64,000 nucleotides of DNA from Rhizophagus clarus (Eukaryota; Glomeromycota; Glomeromycetes; Glomerales; Glomeraceae), in the NCBI GenBank assembly GCA_015698045.1, contig BLAL01000058.1:932501-996500 (forward strand), written 5' to 3'. This document shows positions 1-11,407 of this stretch, in pieces. How positions within the stretch are numbered: the first letter of the stretch is position 1; each line of letters opens with the position of its first letter. Under the pieces are notes generated by a model. That model did no database searches. It was not told the origin of the DNA and saw only the letters and a list, made by a program, of their open reading frames with translations. The position numbers and the translations under genes are program-made.

Positions 1-57
1 TTGAATTGTTAAATTTAAATTGTGAAAAATTTTTTAAAAAATTATAATTTTAATAAC

Positions 58-2362
58 CTTTCAAAATCTATATCAAACTCTTGTTCAATTGAGATATAAC
101 CTATAAAAGTAATACAATATCTTATTTTAATAATGTTTTATATTTATTTATGTGTCTTTTTTTAATACATACCTCTTGAAGTATTGATGGATGAGTTTAA
201 GGAATTGATGGATGAACATTTAGAAATTAAAGAACTTAATGACCTACTTGTAAAAATAGCTTTCGGGTGAGGTTTTTCACAAAACTCTGGTCCGAGTTTC
301 TTTAAATTCATTAACTCTTTTCTTTTAATTTCAGCATGATTAAACGGTTCAATATATTTATTTCTAAAAAACCATTTACCAAATGTTTTACGAACCTCCG
401 TTATAGTAGGTCTTTTTTTAGGATCAGAATCCCAACAACTTTTCATTAAATTAGCATAACAATCTGGAGTATCTTCTGTAATTTCAGGTCGTTCTCCATC
501 AAGAATTTTATAAACCAGATTAATTTCATGTTCAACATCATCAAAAGGTTTACGGCCTGTTGTAAGTTCCCACATAATCATTCCCATACAATAAACATCA
601 GATTCTTTAGAAAATGAGGACCCCTTAAATATTTCTGGAGCAATATAGGGTATCACTCCATATATTTCATTATTTGATGAAGGTTTACTTACAGGTTGTG
701 ATAATCCCAGATCACCAATTTGCCATTGATGTCTTTTACCATAAACTTCATCATTCATCAAACTGGATAATATATTACCACTATGAAAATCTCGATGTAT
801 ATATTCTGCTGTATGAATGGTTTCAAGTCTAAATATAATATATAAATTAGTAATTATCATAATTATCAAGCAAATGCAATAAATATGCCAATAAATATAC
901 CCTTCTGAAATTTGCCATAGAATAGATAATTTTTTTTTATTCCATGTAATACTTGTAAAATGCTTTTGTAAGTAATTATGTAAGTCCCCTCCTTCTGCAT
1001 ATTGCATGACTAATATGTAATCATCTAATTTAGGATCTTTTGTAAAACCGTAAGTTTTAACAATATGATGCTTAATTTGGTAACAATATTGATTTGATTT
1101 TAACTATAAATTAATTTCATGATTTTAAATTAGAGTATTTATAAAATGTTAATAGAAAGTTTAAGCATAAGAATATTTACCTCATTTAAAAAATATTTAT
1201 CAATATCTTTAGAATTTTCGAATCTTTTTAAAATAACAGTTTCATCGTACACTCTTAATATGTTTGTATGATAGTAATTATCGTAATGCTTTTCATTATA
1301 GTATTGCTCATCATAAGGCATTGAATAACCTGACAAAGTTGCTTGATATATGACACCAAATCCTCCTTTTGCTATTTCTTTTACATTTGTAAATTGTGAA
1401 AATGGTATCCATGTCATCTGTATTCTGACATCTTGATATATTGAATTACATATTGAATATGGAAGGAAATAGTTATCAATAGTATCTTTTATTTTACCAA
1501 TAAACTCAGTTATTTTTAAGTTATTGTGAATATCAAGTCGTAATTCGGAAAGAAAATCATCTAAATCCTTATTTCCGATGCTAATTTTTGCGGTATCGAG
1601 AATAATAGACGTTGTTCTTTTGCATTTTTTACATTGAGATTGAATTATAGGTCCAAAAATAACATTTGTTGTTAAACAATATCTACACCCAATATAAAAT
1701 ATGAGACAATTCTCACAATACTTTTGACATTCTGATGTAAATGTTAAAGTTATTTTACAAGCACAACAGTAAGATTTACTATGCCACCATGGCAAATAAA
1801 TTATTTGAACAAGCTTTTCAGTCAAGGTTGATTTTGTGCATCCGGAAGAAATTAGATAACAATTCGAACACATTTTGAATTGTTTCATTTCATGCTCATC
1901 TGTACCTTGATATAATAATTTTCCACATAGTTTACAATATTTCTCACTTTCAATCACTTTATCGTATTGAGTGTGTAATTTGTCATTAACATAACATTTA
2001 TCATGAATAGATCCATTTATTTGTTTAAAACATAATATTTCAAAGCAATTTCTGCAACATTCTTGAATATTTTGTGGCTCAATTGTTTTACTTATTTCAT
2101 GTTCACTACATTCCAAATTCTTTGTATATAAATATATGTCCAAGTATCTATTATTATCATTTATTTTGGTGATATAACACGATAGGCACTTTTTGCAATA
2201 TCTTTGCCAGTGACAAAGGAGCGTTTTGATAAATTTTTCTCCACAATAAATACACTTATGATCACTCCAATTGAATGAAACAAACAAAATCGGTATTGGA
2301 CTAGATTTTAATTTTGGCGTTGGGTCAAAAGAATATTCATTATTTGTACTTATGAGTTCCAT
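58..2362 (-). CDS. Cys-rich N-terminal TKL-type protein kinase, copy 1 (3' end off window)
   Basis: Predicted cytosolic kinase related to the expanded tyrosine-kinase-like family of mycorrhizal fungi. Exons inferred from GT-AG sites and paralogues: 1181-2362, 901-1103, 173-828, 58-100; a fifth exon should lie left of the window. Exon 1 encodes about 300 residues with many CxxC pairs (CIYC, CKKC, CRNC, CKLC, CSNC, CENC, CRYC, CKKC), which look like several zinc-binding knuckles, then the Gly-rich loop GGFG, the VILK lysine and the helix-C Glu (FLNE). Exon 3 has HRDFHSGN (catalytic loop), DLG in place of DFG, APE, DVYCMGMIMWEL and RPT. All catalytic residues are present, so it is probably active. 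Substrate unknown; the Cys-rich part may sense or dock a partner (inference). The first ATG gives the same N-terminus as the other copies. Confidence 0.85.
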
Positions 2363-2399
2363 TTCATTATTTTTACAAGTAGGTATTGATGATTCAACT

Positions 2400-2407
2400 T
2401 ATTTATA
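2400..2407 (-). promoter_or_regulatory. TATA-box-like site of kinase copy 1
   Basis: TATAAATA on the minus strand about 40 bp before the kinase ATG. The same AAACTATAAATA context occurs at 13931-13938 before the intact kinase copy, which suggests a shared core promoter. Confidence 0.45.
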
Positions 2408-2439
2408 GTTTAGGGATGAATAGATTATTTCAAGGAGTT

Positions 2440-2570
2440 ATTAACTTAATAACCTTCCGTTAGTGTTATGGAAAGTATTCTAGAATTTGAATTTATCACA
2501 TGCTTGGATTTAAGAATTTACTTTAGTACTACAGAGAAGTCCATTTTTTGTATCTAAATATTTTATCGAA
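2440..2570. repeat. Promoter-proximal segment shared by kinase copies
   Basis: This stretch (features include the string TAGTACTACAGA and a following T-rich/GTAT block) has recognisable counterparts at about 6965-7085 and 13970-14095, always just upstream of a kinase copy. It is duplicated flanking DNA; a regulatory role is possible but unproven. Confidence 0.5.
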
Positions 2571-5500
2571 TAATAATTCAAATATTCTATTTTGTATATA
2601 TTACGTGTATAACAATTTATAGTCACATCTATTTAGTATTTGTTTTTTTTTTATAAATAAACAAATTAAGTATACTAATTATTATTCTTTTTTTGCTTAT
2701 TAAAAATAATCTAATATTTTATAATTTTTTTTTTAATTTTTTTTCACTGAGAGTAGGGATCATGATCGGTAACCTTTAGACTGATATTATTCCCGAAATT
2801 GTTTATTAGAAAGAAAATATTAGTAATTAAAAATAATAAAAAAGGAAAAACAAAAGCTATCTCAATATGAAAATAAAAACTCATACTAATAGTTGAGCAT
2901 CTTTTCCAATTTGTATTCTAATTAAATTAAATAACGGTAACTAAAAAATAAAAATAAATAAAATAAAAAAAAAATCAAACGGCAATTTCACAATGACGAT
3001 CGAAACTTTTTAAACCACAACAAAAATGATTTTTTTTTTTTAATACTTAAGTTAATATGTGCATATCCGCGGATTTGCGGAATTGACCTTGAATCGTTTT
3101 CATTCTCCTTTATTAATGATGATGATATAAAAAAATTATGGAAATGATCAGTAAACAATATTATCACGTGCAAAGTACATTAATTTAATAAACGTACGTG
3201 AAATTTCAAAAAAAATCATGTATTGATATCTTATTATTTTAAGTCAAATATTCAAATAAAAGCATCATTTGTGTAACATCTAATTATAGTATTTTCATGA
3301 AAATGGGTTTAATATTAGTTAAATTATTTATTTTTGCAATAAATTATTTATTTTCAAAAAAAAAAATTATTTTTTTTTTATAGGTTATAATTTAAATCAG
3401 AAAGAAAATTCGTCAAAATAACAATTGAATAACGGTGATTCTAATAATATTAAAAAGAAATTTTTTTTTATTAATAAGAAATAAAGGTCACATGAAGCCT
3501 CTCCAACCTCTCAGATATTTGAACAATTAAATTTATCTAACTTTAAAGCTAACAATAATAAACTTTTGTTATTGCTTAAAATAATCTTAAAATCCTTTAA
3601 AATACGATAAAAAATAAACAAATAAATCATACCAAGTTTAGTCCATAGTTCTAAACCTTTACAATTTCTCATAATTTCTCTGCATAATAGTGAAAATTAG
3701 AAAAGTAAAAAAAAAACAATTATTTATTATGTCTAATATGCAAACAACATGAAATTTTTGGTTGTACCATAAACTCATTATTAACCTTAAAAACCTATCG
3801 ATGAGTTTCGCGTTGTTTATGTATTTATAGAACAAAAGTGCATATGGGCTGATTTGGCGCATTGCATGTGATAATTTAATAGCAACCAATTCCCTATGAT
3901 GCGTCAAATCGGCCCATATGATTTTTTTATCAGCACATGATCATTTAATACAATATAATTAGGGGTTGTGAAAGAGAAACCACATTTTTTTTTTATCTTT
4001 TTGTTAGGCCGATTCGACTCTGCGGATCCGCGCATAAGTACTTACTTTATTAAGGGATATTTAGTAAAAATATTTGAAGTTTATACTAATAAACTAGTGT
4101 TATCCTTTTAGGTACTGATATCATTGTTTTTTTTTTTTTTTTTGAATCACAAAAGTCACAGAAACAACGCTGAAGTAAAGTTTCCATAAGGAGTATTGTT
4201 GTTAACCCTATTATTCCAAATTACCAAATAATTATTTTAAGACGCACGATGATCGCGTGATGTGTATCTATCTAAAAAATTAAATTAAAAGTAGTTTTTT
4301 TTATTATTAAAACGTATTATATTATTAATTGAATTGAAAATTTACGTAACAGAAACGAAAAGATTTTATATGAGATCACGTCGGAGTTAGAGTTTTTATT
4401 TGGAAATTATGAATTTATTTCTTTTGTTTTCATTTTTTTGCATAATTTTTAGTTGTTTAAAATGATTAAATAGAAATAAAATAGGTTGTGAAGAGATTTT
4501 TTTATTTTATGATTTATTATTTTTAACACGACTCAATATATGATTCTTAATTTTAATTCATAACTTTTCATAATAAATATTTGCAAAAACATCAAGGAAT
4601 AATTATTTATTTTATCTAACTGGGATGTTTAGATTTTTTTGTTCATAGAAATTATGTAGTTTGCTCATTTGTGTTTTTTTTTGTGTTTTTGTGATGTCAT
4701 TTTTTCATTTTTTTTATGAAGCTTTTCGAGCATACTAGATAGTTCCTCAGTCTTCACACGTTATCTTTTCAGTAAGAAAGTTTTACAACGTACCGATCGG
4801 ATCCATTACAGACAGATAGATAACGAATCTCCTTCGCAAGAACGTTACCAAAGATTAATCCACAACAAAATCATCAGTTATGATGAAAGGGAAGACCGTG
4901 GAAAATCGGGAGATACCGGAAAAATATCAAGCAAATATCCGAGAAAGCTGACCCAACAAGCTAGAACTTGTGCAATATTTTAAAGAACATTTTGTAACTA
5001 CAAAGAATTTTTTTTTTAGAATTTCATCGTACATAAAGTTCATCGTACATATTGAATTTTAAATTCCAAAAACGATTTTGAAATTTAATGATAAATTAAT
5101 TCGGTTGTTATTCGTATCCATCACTTTTGATATTCATGCGTACCTCCCCTGTAGGATGATCTACTATTCACATGTTGAACCTATTTAATTTACTATTCCA
5201 TCAAAATACTAACTTAGAAGCACAAAGTGTTATTCAGTAAAACCTAAGGAGTTATTGTAAATATTACCTTAGTCACAATGTAATGTCATATTTCGATTCA
5301 CCATGTCAATCTTAATCTTTTTTTATTTTTTTTACTAAAACAGGTTGGAAGTTTGAGATATCTTTCAAGAAATAGCTATTATCGTCATATTTCGTAACGA
5401 ATGTCACAGTTGAATTAAATAGGCTTAACATGTGGTAGTAGAGATTTCAATCATGTAAGTACGAGTAACTGCCGCTTAAATTAATCATAACATTTTAAAA

Positions 5501-6061
5501 TTTAATTGGTCAGTAATATTTTGAAGAATAGAAAAAAAGAATTTCTATTAAGGAGCATATTGTACGAACTAGTTAAAACGATGAATTTGTGCTGTAAATT
5601 CAAATCTAGTAAAAAGCTTAATTAATCATATTCTATAATAAAAAAAAATAAAAACACATCAAATAGTAAAACCCTAATATCTACTTCATTCAGTGAAAAA
5701 TAATCTCTGTTGATAGTTTTTATTGAAAAATTAAAGGATTATTATGAGTTTTTTGTTATCAATATTGGATAAATGTAATATCCATAAATTTATTTTGTTT
5801 TCCAAATTTTCGATTCTCATTTCTTTATTATTATTTAAGCTTAATGCGTTTTTCTATTTATAATTAAAAAACAAAATTAAAAAATGTAAACAAATATAAA
5901 AAAATTGTCAGATAAATAAATATTTACTATTATTTTCACGAGAATTAATATTTAATTTCTTGTATAGTTCCAAGTACGTTTGATCTATAATATACTGTAA
6001 ATTTTATTTAGGTTAAAGGTCCCGAATTGTTAAATTTAATTTTTGAAAATTATACATAAAC
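2571..6061. other. Long gene-free AT-rich interval
   Basis: No coding region recognised on either strand. It holds homopolymer A/T runs, a 22-bp-arm inverted repeat (3841-3920) and a more complex patch at about 4730-4980 with no clear ORF. Two roughly inverted similar GC-rich strings near 3055-3095 and 4005-4045 might be ends of a decayed element. Confidence 0.5.
3841..3920. repeat. Imperfect inverted repeat
   Basis: Left arm 3841-3862 starts CATATGGGCTGATTTGGCGC and right arm 3899-3920 is its reverse complement with two differences, around a 36-bp spacer. It may be a short MITE or a cruciform-forming site. No target duplication could be defined. Confidence 0.6.
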
Positions 6062-6853
6062 AAATTTAATTTTGATGCTTTTCAAAACCTATATCAAGCT
6101 CTTGTTCTATTGAAATATAACCTACAAAAGAAATACAATTTTTTCATCTTAATATTTATATTTGACTATCTGTTTGTTCTAAACGTACTTTTTGAAGTAT
6201 TGATGGATAAACTTGAGGAATAGATAGATGAACATTTAGAAATAAAGAAACTTAATGGTCTACTAGTTTCTTGATGAGGATTTTCACAAAACTCTGGACC
6301 GAGTTTCTCCGAAAATACTATTAACTCATCTCTTTTAGATTCAACTTGATAGAAATTGTTCAATATTCTCATTTCTATAAAACCATTTACCGAAGTTTTT
6401 CGAATTTCTGCCATAGCAGGTTGGGATCAAGATTTCAACAAGTTATCGTAACATTCCGGAGTATCTTCCATAATTCCAGCCAAGAATTTTATAAAGTAGT
6501 TTAATTCAATATTAGCAAAAGGTTTACAGTCTGTTATAAGTTCCCGCACCAGATTTTTTAGAAAATGAAGATCTTAAATATTTCTGGTGCAATATAAGGT
6601 ATCACACCATATATTTCTGATGATATTAGGGGACTTCTGTTTTATTAAATAATCATAATCATCAAATAGTATGTTCCAACTATGGAAATCTCGATGTATA
6701 TAATTTGCTATAAAATAATTACCATAAACAAATACAATAGATATGCTAATATAAATACTCTTCTGAAATTTGCCATAGGATAGATAATTTTTTTTTATTC
6801 CATGTAATTTCCGTAAAATTCTTCTGTAAGTGATTATGTGAATCTCATACAGG
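6062..6853 (-). pseudogene. Relic of the TKL kinase, copy 2
   Basis: Pieces of exons 2, 3 and 4 of the neighbouring kinases are recognisable in order: part of exon 2 (about 6770-6853), the catalytic loop as HRDFHSWN (conserved Gly replaced by Trp), the PYIAPE region with a frameshift, the RPEITEDTPECY region with deletions, the C-terminal tail (6166-6414) and the microexon (about 6080-6122). The whole 1.2-kb first exon is missing although the usual upstream flank follows at about 6965-7085. Dead copy. Confidence 0.85.
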
Positions 6854-6964
6854 ACGACCATCTGTCTATCATTTCACATGATCAGGTATGAAGAACATTT
6901 GTACTACCTAGTACATAAAATTTAGTGCCCCTCCGCTTCTCTCCGAACAATTAATAATTAGAAA

Positions 6965-7085
6965 ATATAGAACTTTCCATCAGTGAAATGGAAATTTATG
7001 GAAGAATTTCTATAGTGTTACAGAAGAGTTCGTTTTTGTATTTGGAAATACTCTACCGAAGAGCACAATAGAACCTTTATTTGTC
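6965..7085. repeat. Kinase upstream flank retained next to relic copy 2
   Basis: Resembles 2440-2570 and 13970-14095, including a short GAACTTTCC.TCAGTG block and the GTATTTGGAA stretch. It marks where the deleted kinase exon 1 once began. Confidence 0.5.
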
Positions 7086-8989
7086 ATGGTACAAACATGT
7101 GCTGATCATTATTTATAGTAGTGTAACAAAATCAAAGATGGAAGTTTGTTTTTTTCTTGTAAAGATTCATTTTGTACCAGATCGTTTAATGGTATTATAA
7201 ATAGTGATATAAAATAAAACATTTAAGAATAACTTTGTTGCATATAAAATAATAGTTTTCTCTCTGCTGACAATATAGAAAAGTATGTATTTACTGTATA
7301 AGCGCTTTATCTAAGAGCTAATATTATTAAAAATAAAATATTTATTCATATATTAATTATGACAGGTTATAAAAACGGTGACACTTTCATTATTTATATT
7401 ATGCTGTTATTCGTACCACTCCTCCCCTTGTAATTAACCATGTGATTATATGATCTACAATTATTAATTTTTACTGCGTCATTCGTTATAAAAATTGAGC
7501 TAAGTTCGAGATATTCGACATTATTAATAAAAAACTATTTTTGAAAAATTTATTTTTAAAAAAAATGTTATATTAAGTATTAATTTTTATTTTTACAGTA
7601 AGAACATAAAATGGGATATTAAATAATGCGTGTACTATGAAAATACTGCAAAATAAATAATTATCATTTATTAATGCACCAAAAGGATGATATTTTGTAG
7701 GAACAATTTTCGGATTTTGCAGGGTTATCGATGGGTTGTTAGTTTTAATCTTATGCTGTCCGACATCACTCGCGCTCCTATTTGTTGAGATCTTACCAAT
7801 TCTTGATGTTTCTCCCATAAATTCATAAATTCTTCAAGAGAGGTCGAATAACGGCCGCATTATTACTTTTATATGGCACAGTTTAACCCTAATAACTAGA
7901 TATTTTTACAGTATAAGAGCTTTAAACTCAAATGAATATACTGATATAATTATAAGATATGCTATTTTTTTATTAGACGTTAAGGTTAAACACTGTATTC
8001 AACTCTCGTATTACTTATTTAGTATAGCTTAAATTTATTTTTGTGTAATAAGTCATTTTCCGTGTTAGCGTATAACTTTTACTTTCAATTTTACATTCCA
8101 ATAAACAATTTTTAACGCATGTGAAATAACATAATGGATAAACAACAAACAACTGGTCCTTTGATTTAGAACAAATCACTTTTACATCTTTTTGCGTCAT
8201 TTTTTCATATATTCTGAAATCCCCACAGAAATCATGTAAAAAAGGTCCATGTGCAGGCACTGTATGTGAAAAATCAAATTAATGAACGAACAACGATTTT
8301 GAGATTAACGAGACTATGATATGATAAAAGGTATGTTACAGCTAAAATAGTTAAGATAAAGTTACAAGCACATAGATGACGTGAACCTGTGAGGATATTG
8401 TAAGTCCTATATTCAATTATTGTTAAAGAATTTTACAATTAAATGGTTTTTCAAAGATGACTCTAAGAAACAATAAATTAAGTTGATAGTTAGTGATTGG
8501 GGACGTAACGACGCAACGTTGCTAAAGTTTTTATTATTTCTATATAGATAAATAAAGTTGTTATCGAGTTTAATTCTAAATACGATAGAAAGAATAAGAA
8601 TTTAAACGTTCATTTCGATTGAGATTAGTTATTTATTTATTATACGATCAAAGAACTAGCCCGACTAAAATTTATAGAAAATACCGTGTTATGAGGAATG
8701 GCTATTAAAACAAATTTAATTTAACAGTCTTGATCAAGCGAACTTATTTCGAAATTTTAAATATAGAATTTCAATTAAAAATCATAATAAATTATTTGAT
8801 TTCCCAAAAATATATTTCTCTTTATTATAGATGAGGATTGTTCATTGTACTGTACTATATATCTTGTAAAATATAATATTATCCTATAATAGACCACATT
8901 CCGCGTAAATGTTCGATTATTTATGTATTTCTTCATTATTTATATATCGAGAATGTATAAATGTATAATAAATTATACATTACAATATA
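7086..8989. other. Intergenic stretch with two unconvincing ORFs
   Basis: Minus-strand ORFs of 81 codons at 7573-7818 and 8015-8260 have no recognised domain. A TTTTTCACATACAG string directly before 8260 could be a splice acceptor, so an unrecognised spliced gene cannot be excluded. Nothing else is supported. Confidence 0.3.
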
Positions 8990-10478
8990 TTATTCAATTC
9001 TATAGGCTTCAATTTCTTCAATCTCATAATCATTACCACTCAAATTATCTTCATAATATCCGCTGTAACCAATATATAAGTTCTCGTCTTGCATATATAA
9101 ATCATGGTCGCCAAAATTAAATCCATAATCATTATTATAGACATTAAAAATAGCATGATCATATGATTTTACTCGACTTAATTCCATATTTTGTGTACCT
9201 TCATTTTCTTCAAATGAGAAAATAAAACTATCTTTCGAATAAATAAATTCTTCTCCATATTCCTCATAAAATCCAACTGGTGTATATCCACCATATATTT
9301 TATTGGAATTTTGACATTTGATTAAAACCAATGTTGGTTCATCCATAATACATTGATCTTCAAATGATTGATTATCAATTCCATCTCTACTACCTCGATA
9401 AATAAGAATATATTTATACGTTGTTTCTTCTTTTTTCCGACTAGCGTTTGCGTCTTTTTTTTCGATCCAATTGGTGATTATAAATGCTTGTCTTTGTTTG
9501 ATAATTTTCGATTCAATTTGAATTCTAATTCGAGGTGGTAAAATTACTGATTTTTTAGGTAAAGTATTTTTCATAAGAAATCCTACAAGTTCTTCATATA
9601 TATTATTAGGAATTATGGTCTTAAATGGTCGAACTTTGTCATAAAAATCTGATGAACTAATTTCTGAGAATCGAATTAATGGAATAAGTTTACTTAACGT
9701 TTTCTTTAATGCTTCAAAGTTTCTAGTGGTCCATTTGGTTTTATTGTTGTTCTTATTTCCTAATCCTGGTGTATGTTGCATACCCCATTTAATTAAATTT
9801 TCCCATGCGTCAATTTCTTCAATTTTTAAATCATCTCGTTTAAGCAAATCATAAAGAATGTCTTCATCAAGTGTTATAAAATCTTTTGATGTAATAAGCG
9901 GTCGCGGATTTGCACAGATCGATTCAAGACAATGTTCATGTAGTTTCTTACAACTACTAAGTTTGTAAATTGTATGAAGAATGAAAACGTAATGTCGTTT
10001 AACCCAGCTTGTTTGTTTTTCAATTAAATGATCTTGAACATGTTCAAATAATTCTTCAAGAAGCAATTCATCTGATGCGATTAACAATTTTATAATATTT
10101 TCACCACTTTGTTCGTCTAAGTTCACTTCTCCTGTATATATATACCTTGAGGAAGAAAATTATCAAATTAACTTAACAGTTTATTTTTTTTTCTTTTAAT
10201 AATAATAATAAGTATATTCCTTACTTGAGAATTATTTCAAAAACATCAGGATCAATATTTGGTTTTTTGAATTCAATCACATTATCCTTTTTATCAATCC
10301 ATCCATCTGAAAAAGCTCCTTTGAAATATGGTGAACGAGCTTTAAGAATATTCGAATGTGCTCGAAATTCTTTCATATTTGGATTTTCCCCAACTTGAAT
10401 AATTACATTATAATCATCTGAATCATTTAACATTATTGCAAGGGCTTTTGAAATATTTGAATAGAATTTTGATGTCAT
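8990..10478 (-). CDS. BTB-TLDc domain protein, copy 1
   Basis: Two exons, 10225-10478 and 8990-10145, joined by a canonical GTAAGG...AAG intron in phase 2, give 469 aa. The N-terminal BTB/POZ fold (about residues 1-120; YNVIIQVGE, KEFRAHSNILKARSPYF, and YIYTGEV just after the intron) is followed by a helical BACK-like region (about 120-240, with the WENLIKWG motif) and a C-terminal TLDc domain (about 280-465; IYGGYTPVGF, SFIFSFEEN, GFNFG). BTB-BACK parts typically dimerise and may bind cullin-3; TLDc domains are known from oxidation-resistance proteins and V-ATPase regulators. Which applies here is inference. It lies between kinase copies and is the only BTB gene in that block. Confidence 0.88.
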
Positions 10479-11407
10479 TTTCTTTTTTTTTTTCGATTAA
10501 TTTTTTTTTGGAAAAAAAGATAGATCGATAATAACTTAATATAACGTAATAAATCCCGTTTTTTATTATCACAGGAGAGTAGTCGATACTATATTTGGAT
10601 ATTATGATCGTGCAAACGACTGTAACGTAAACCATCGTGCGTAAGCATGTTCACATGATTCCGTAAATATTTAGTGTATTGTTATCGGAAAAATAAACGA
10701 AAGACGCGGCCTTTTTAATATGGTTATTAGTTAAACTTACCAAAATCTTAATGAACATTTTATAACCATAAAAAATATAACAGATTATGTGATTCGTTCG
10801 TTTCGCTAATCAACAATATTGATTTTAAATTCTTATAATGATTTCTATAGAGTTATTTTTTTATAAAATTAATAGTGACTGGAATTAATTGTAACGTCTT
10901 CAATTATGAAAAGGTGTTTTTACATTTTACTATTATCTGTAATAAATCATGACGTCTGAAAATTTTCGATACTAAATTAACAATGACGTTAATTTAAATA
11001 ATCGGTATTGGTTATTTGTAAGTTTGGAATAAAATATCGAAAAATAAAAATTTATTTGAATACATATAACGAATTAAATAAATAAAATTATGCTGCACTA
11101 TGTAGTAAACTAAAATCTCAAAAAGCTTAACAAATGTATCGTTTTCTATCTCATACTAACGTACATATTTATGACACAGTTTGATTACGTAAATTAGAGA
11201 TTATGAATATAAAATGAATAATTGACGTTCTTTATTATCAATATTGGATAATATAATACCATTAAGAATGTAAAATTTTTTAAAAGACTTCAAAATTCTT
11301 AATACTCATTTCTTTATAGTAATTTAATGTGTTTTCCTATTTTAAATTAAAAAAAAATAAATAAAATGTAGTGTAAGTTAATATAAAAAAAATTTGTCAA
11401 ATAAATA
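10479..11407. other. Intergenic, nothing recognised
   Basis: AT-rich sequence between a BTB-TLDc gene and a kinase gene. A 70-codon minus-strand ORF at 10423-10635 overlaps the BTB start in another frame and is judged a chance ORF. Confidence 0.5.
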
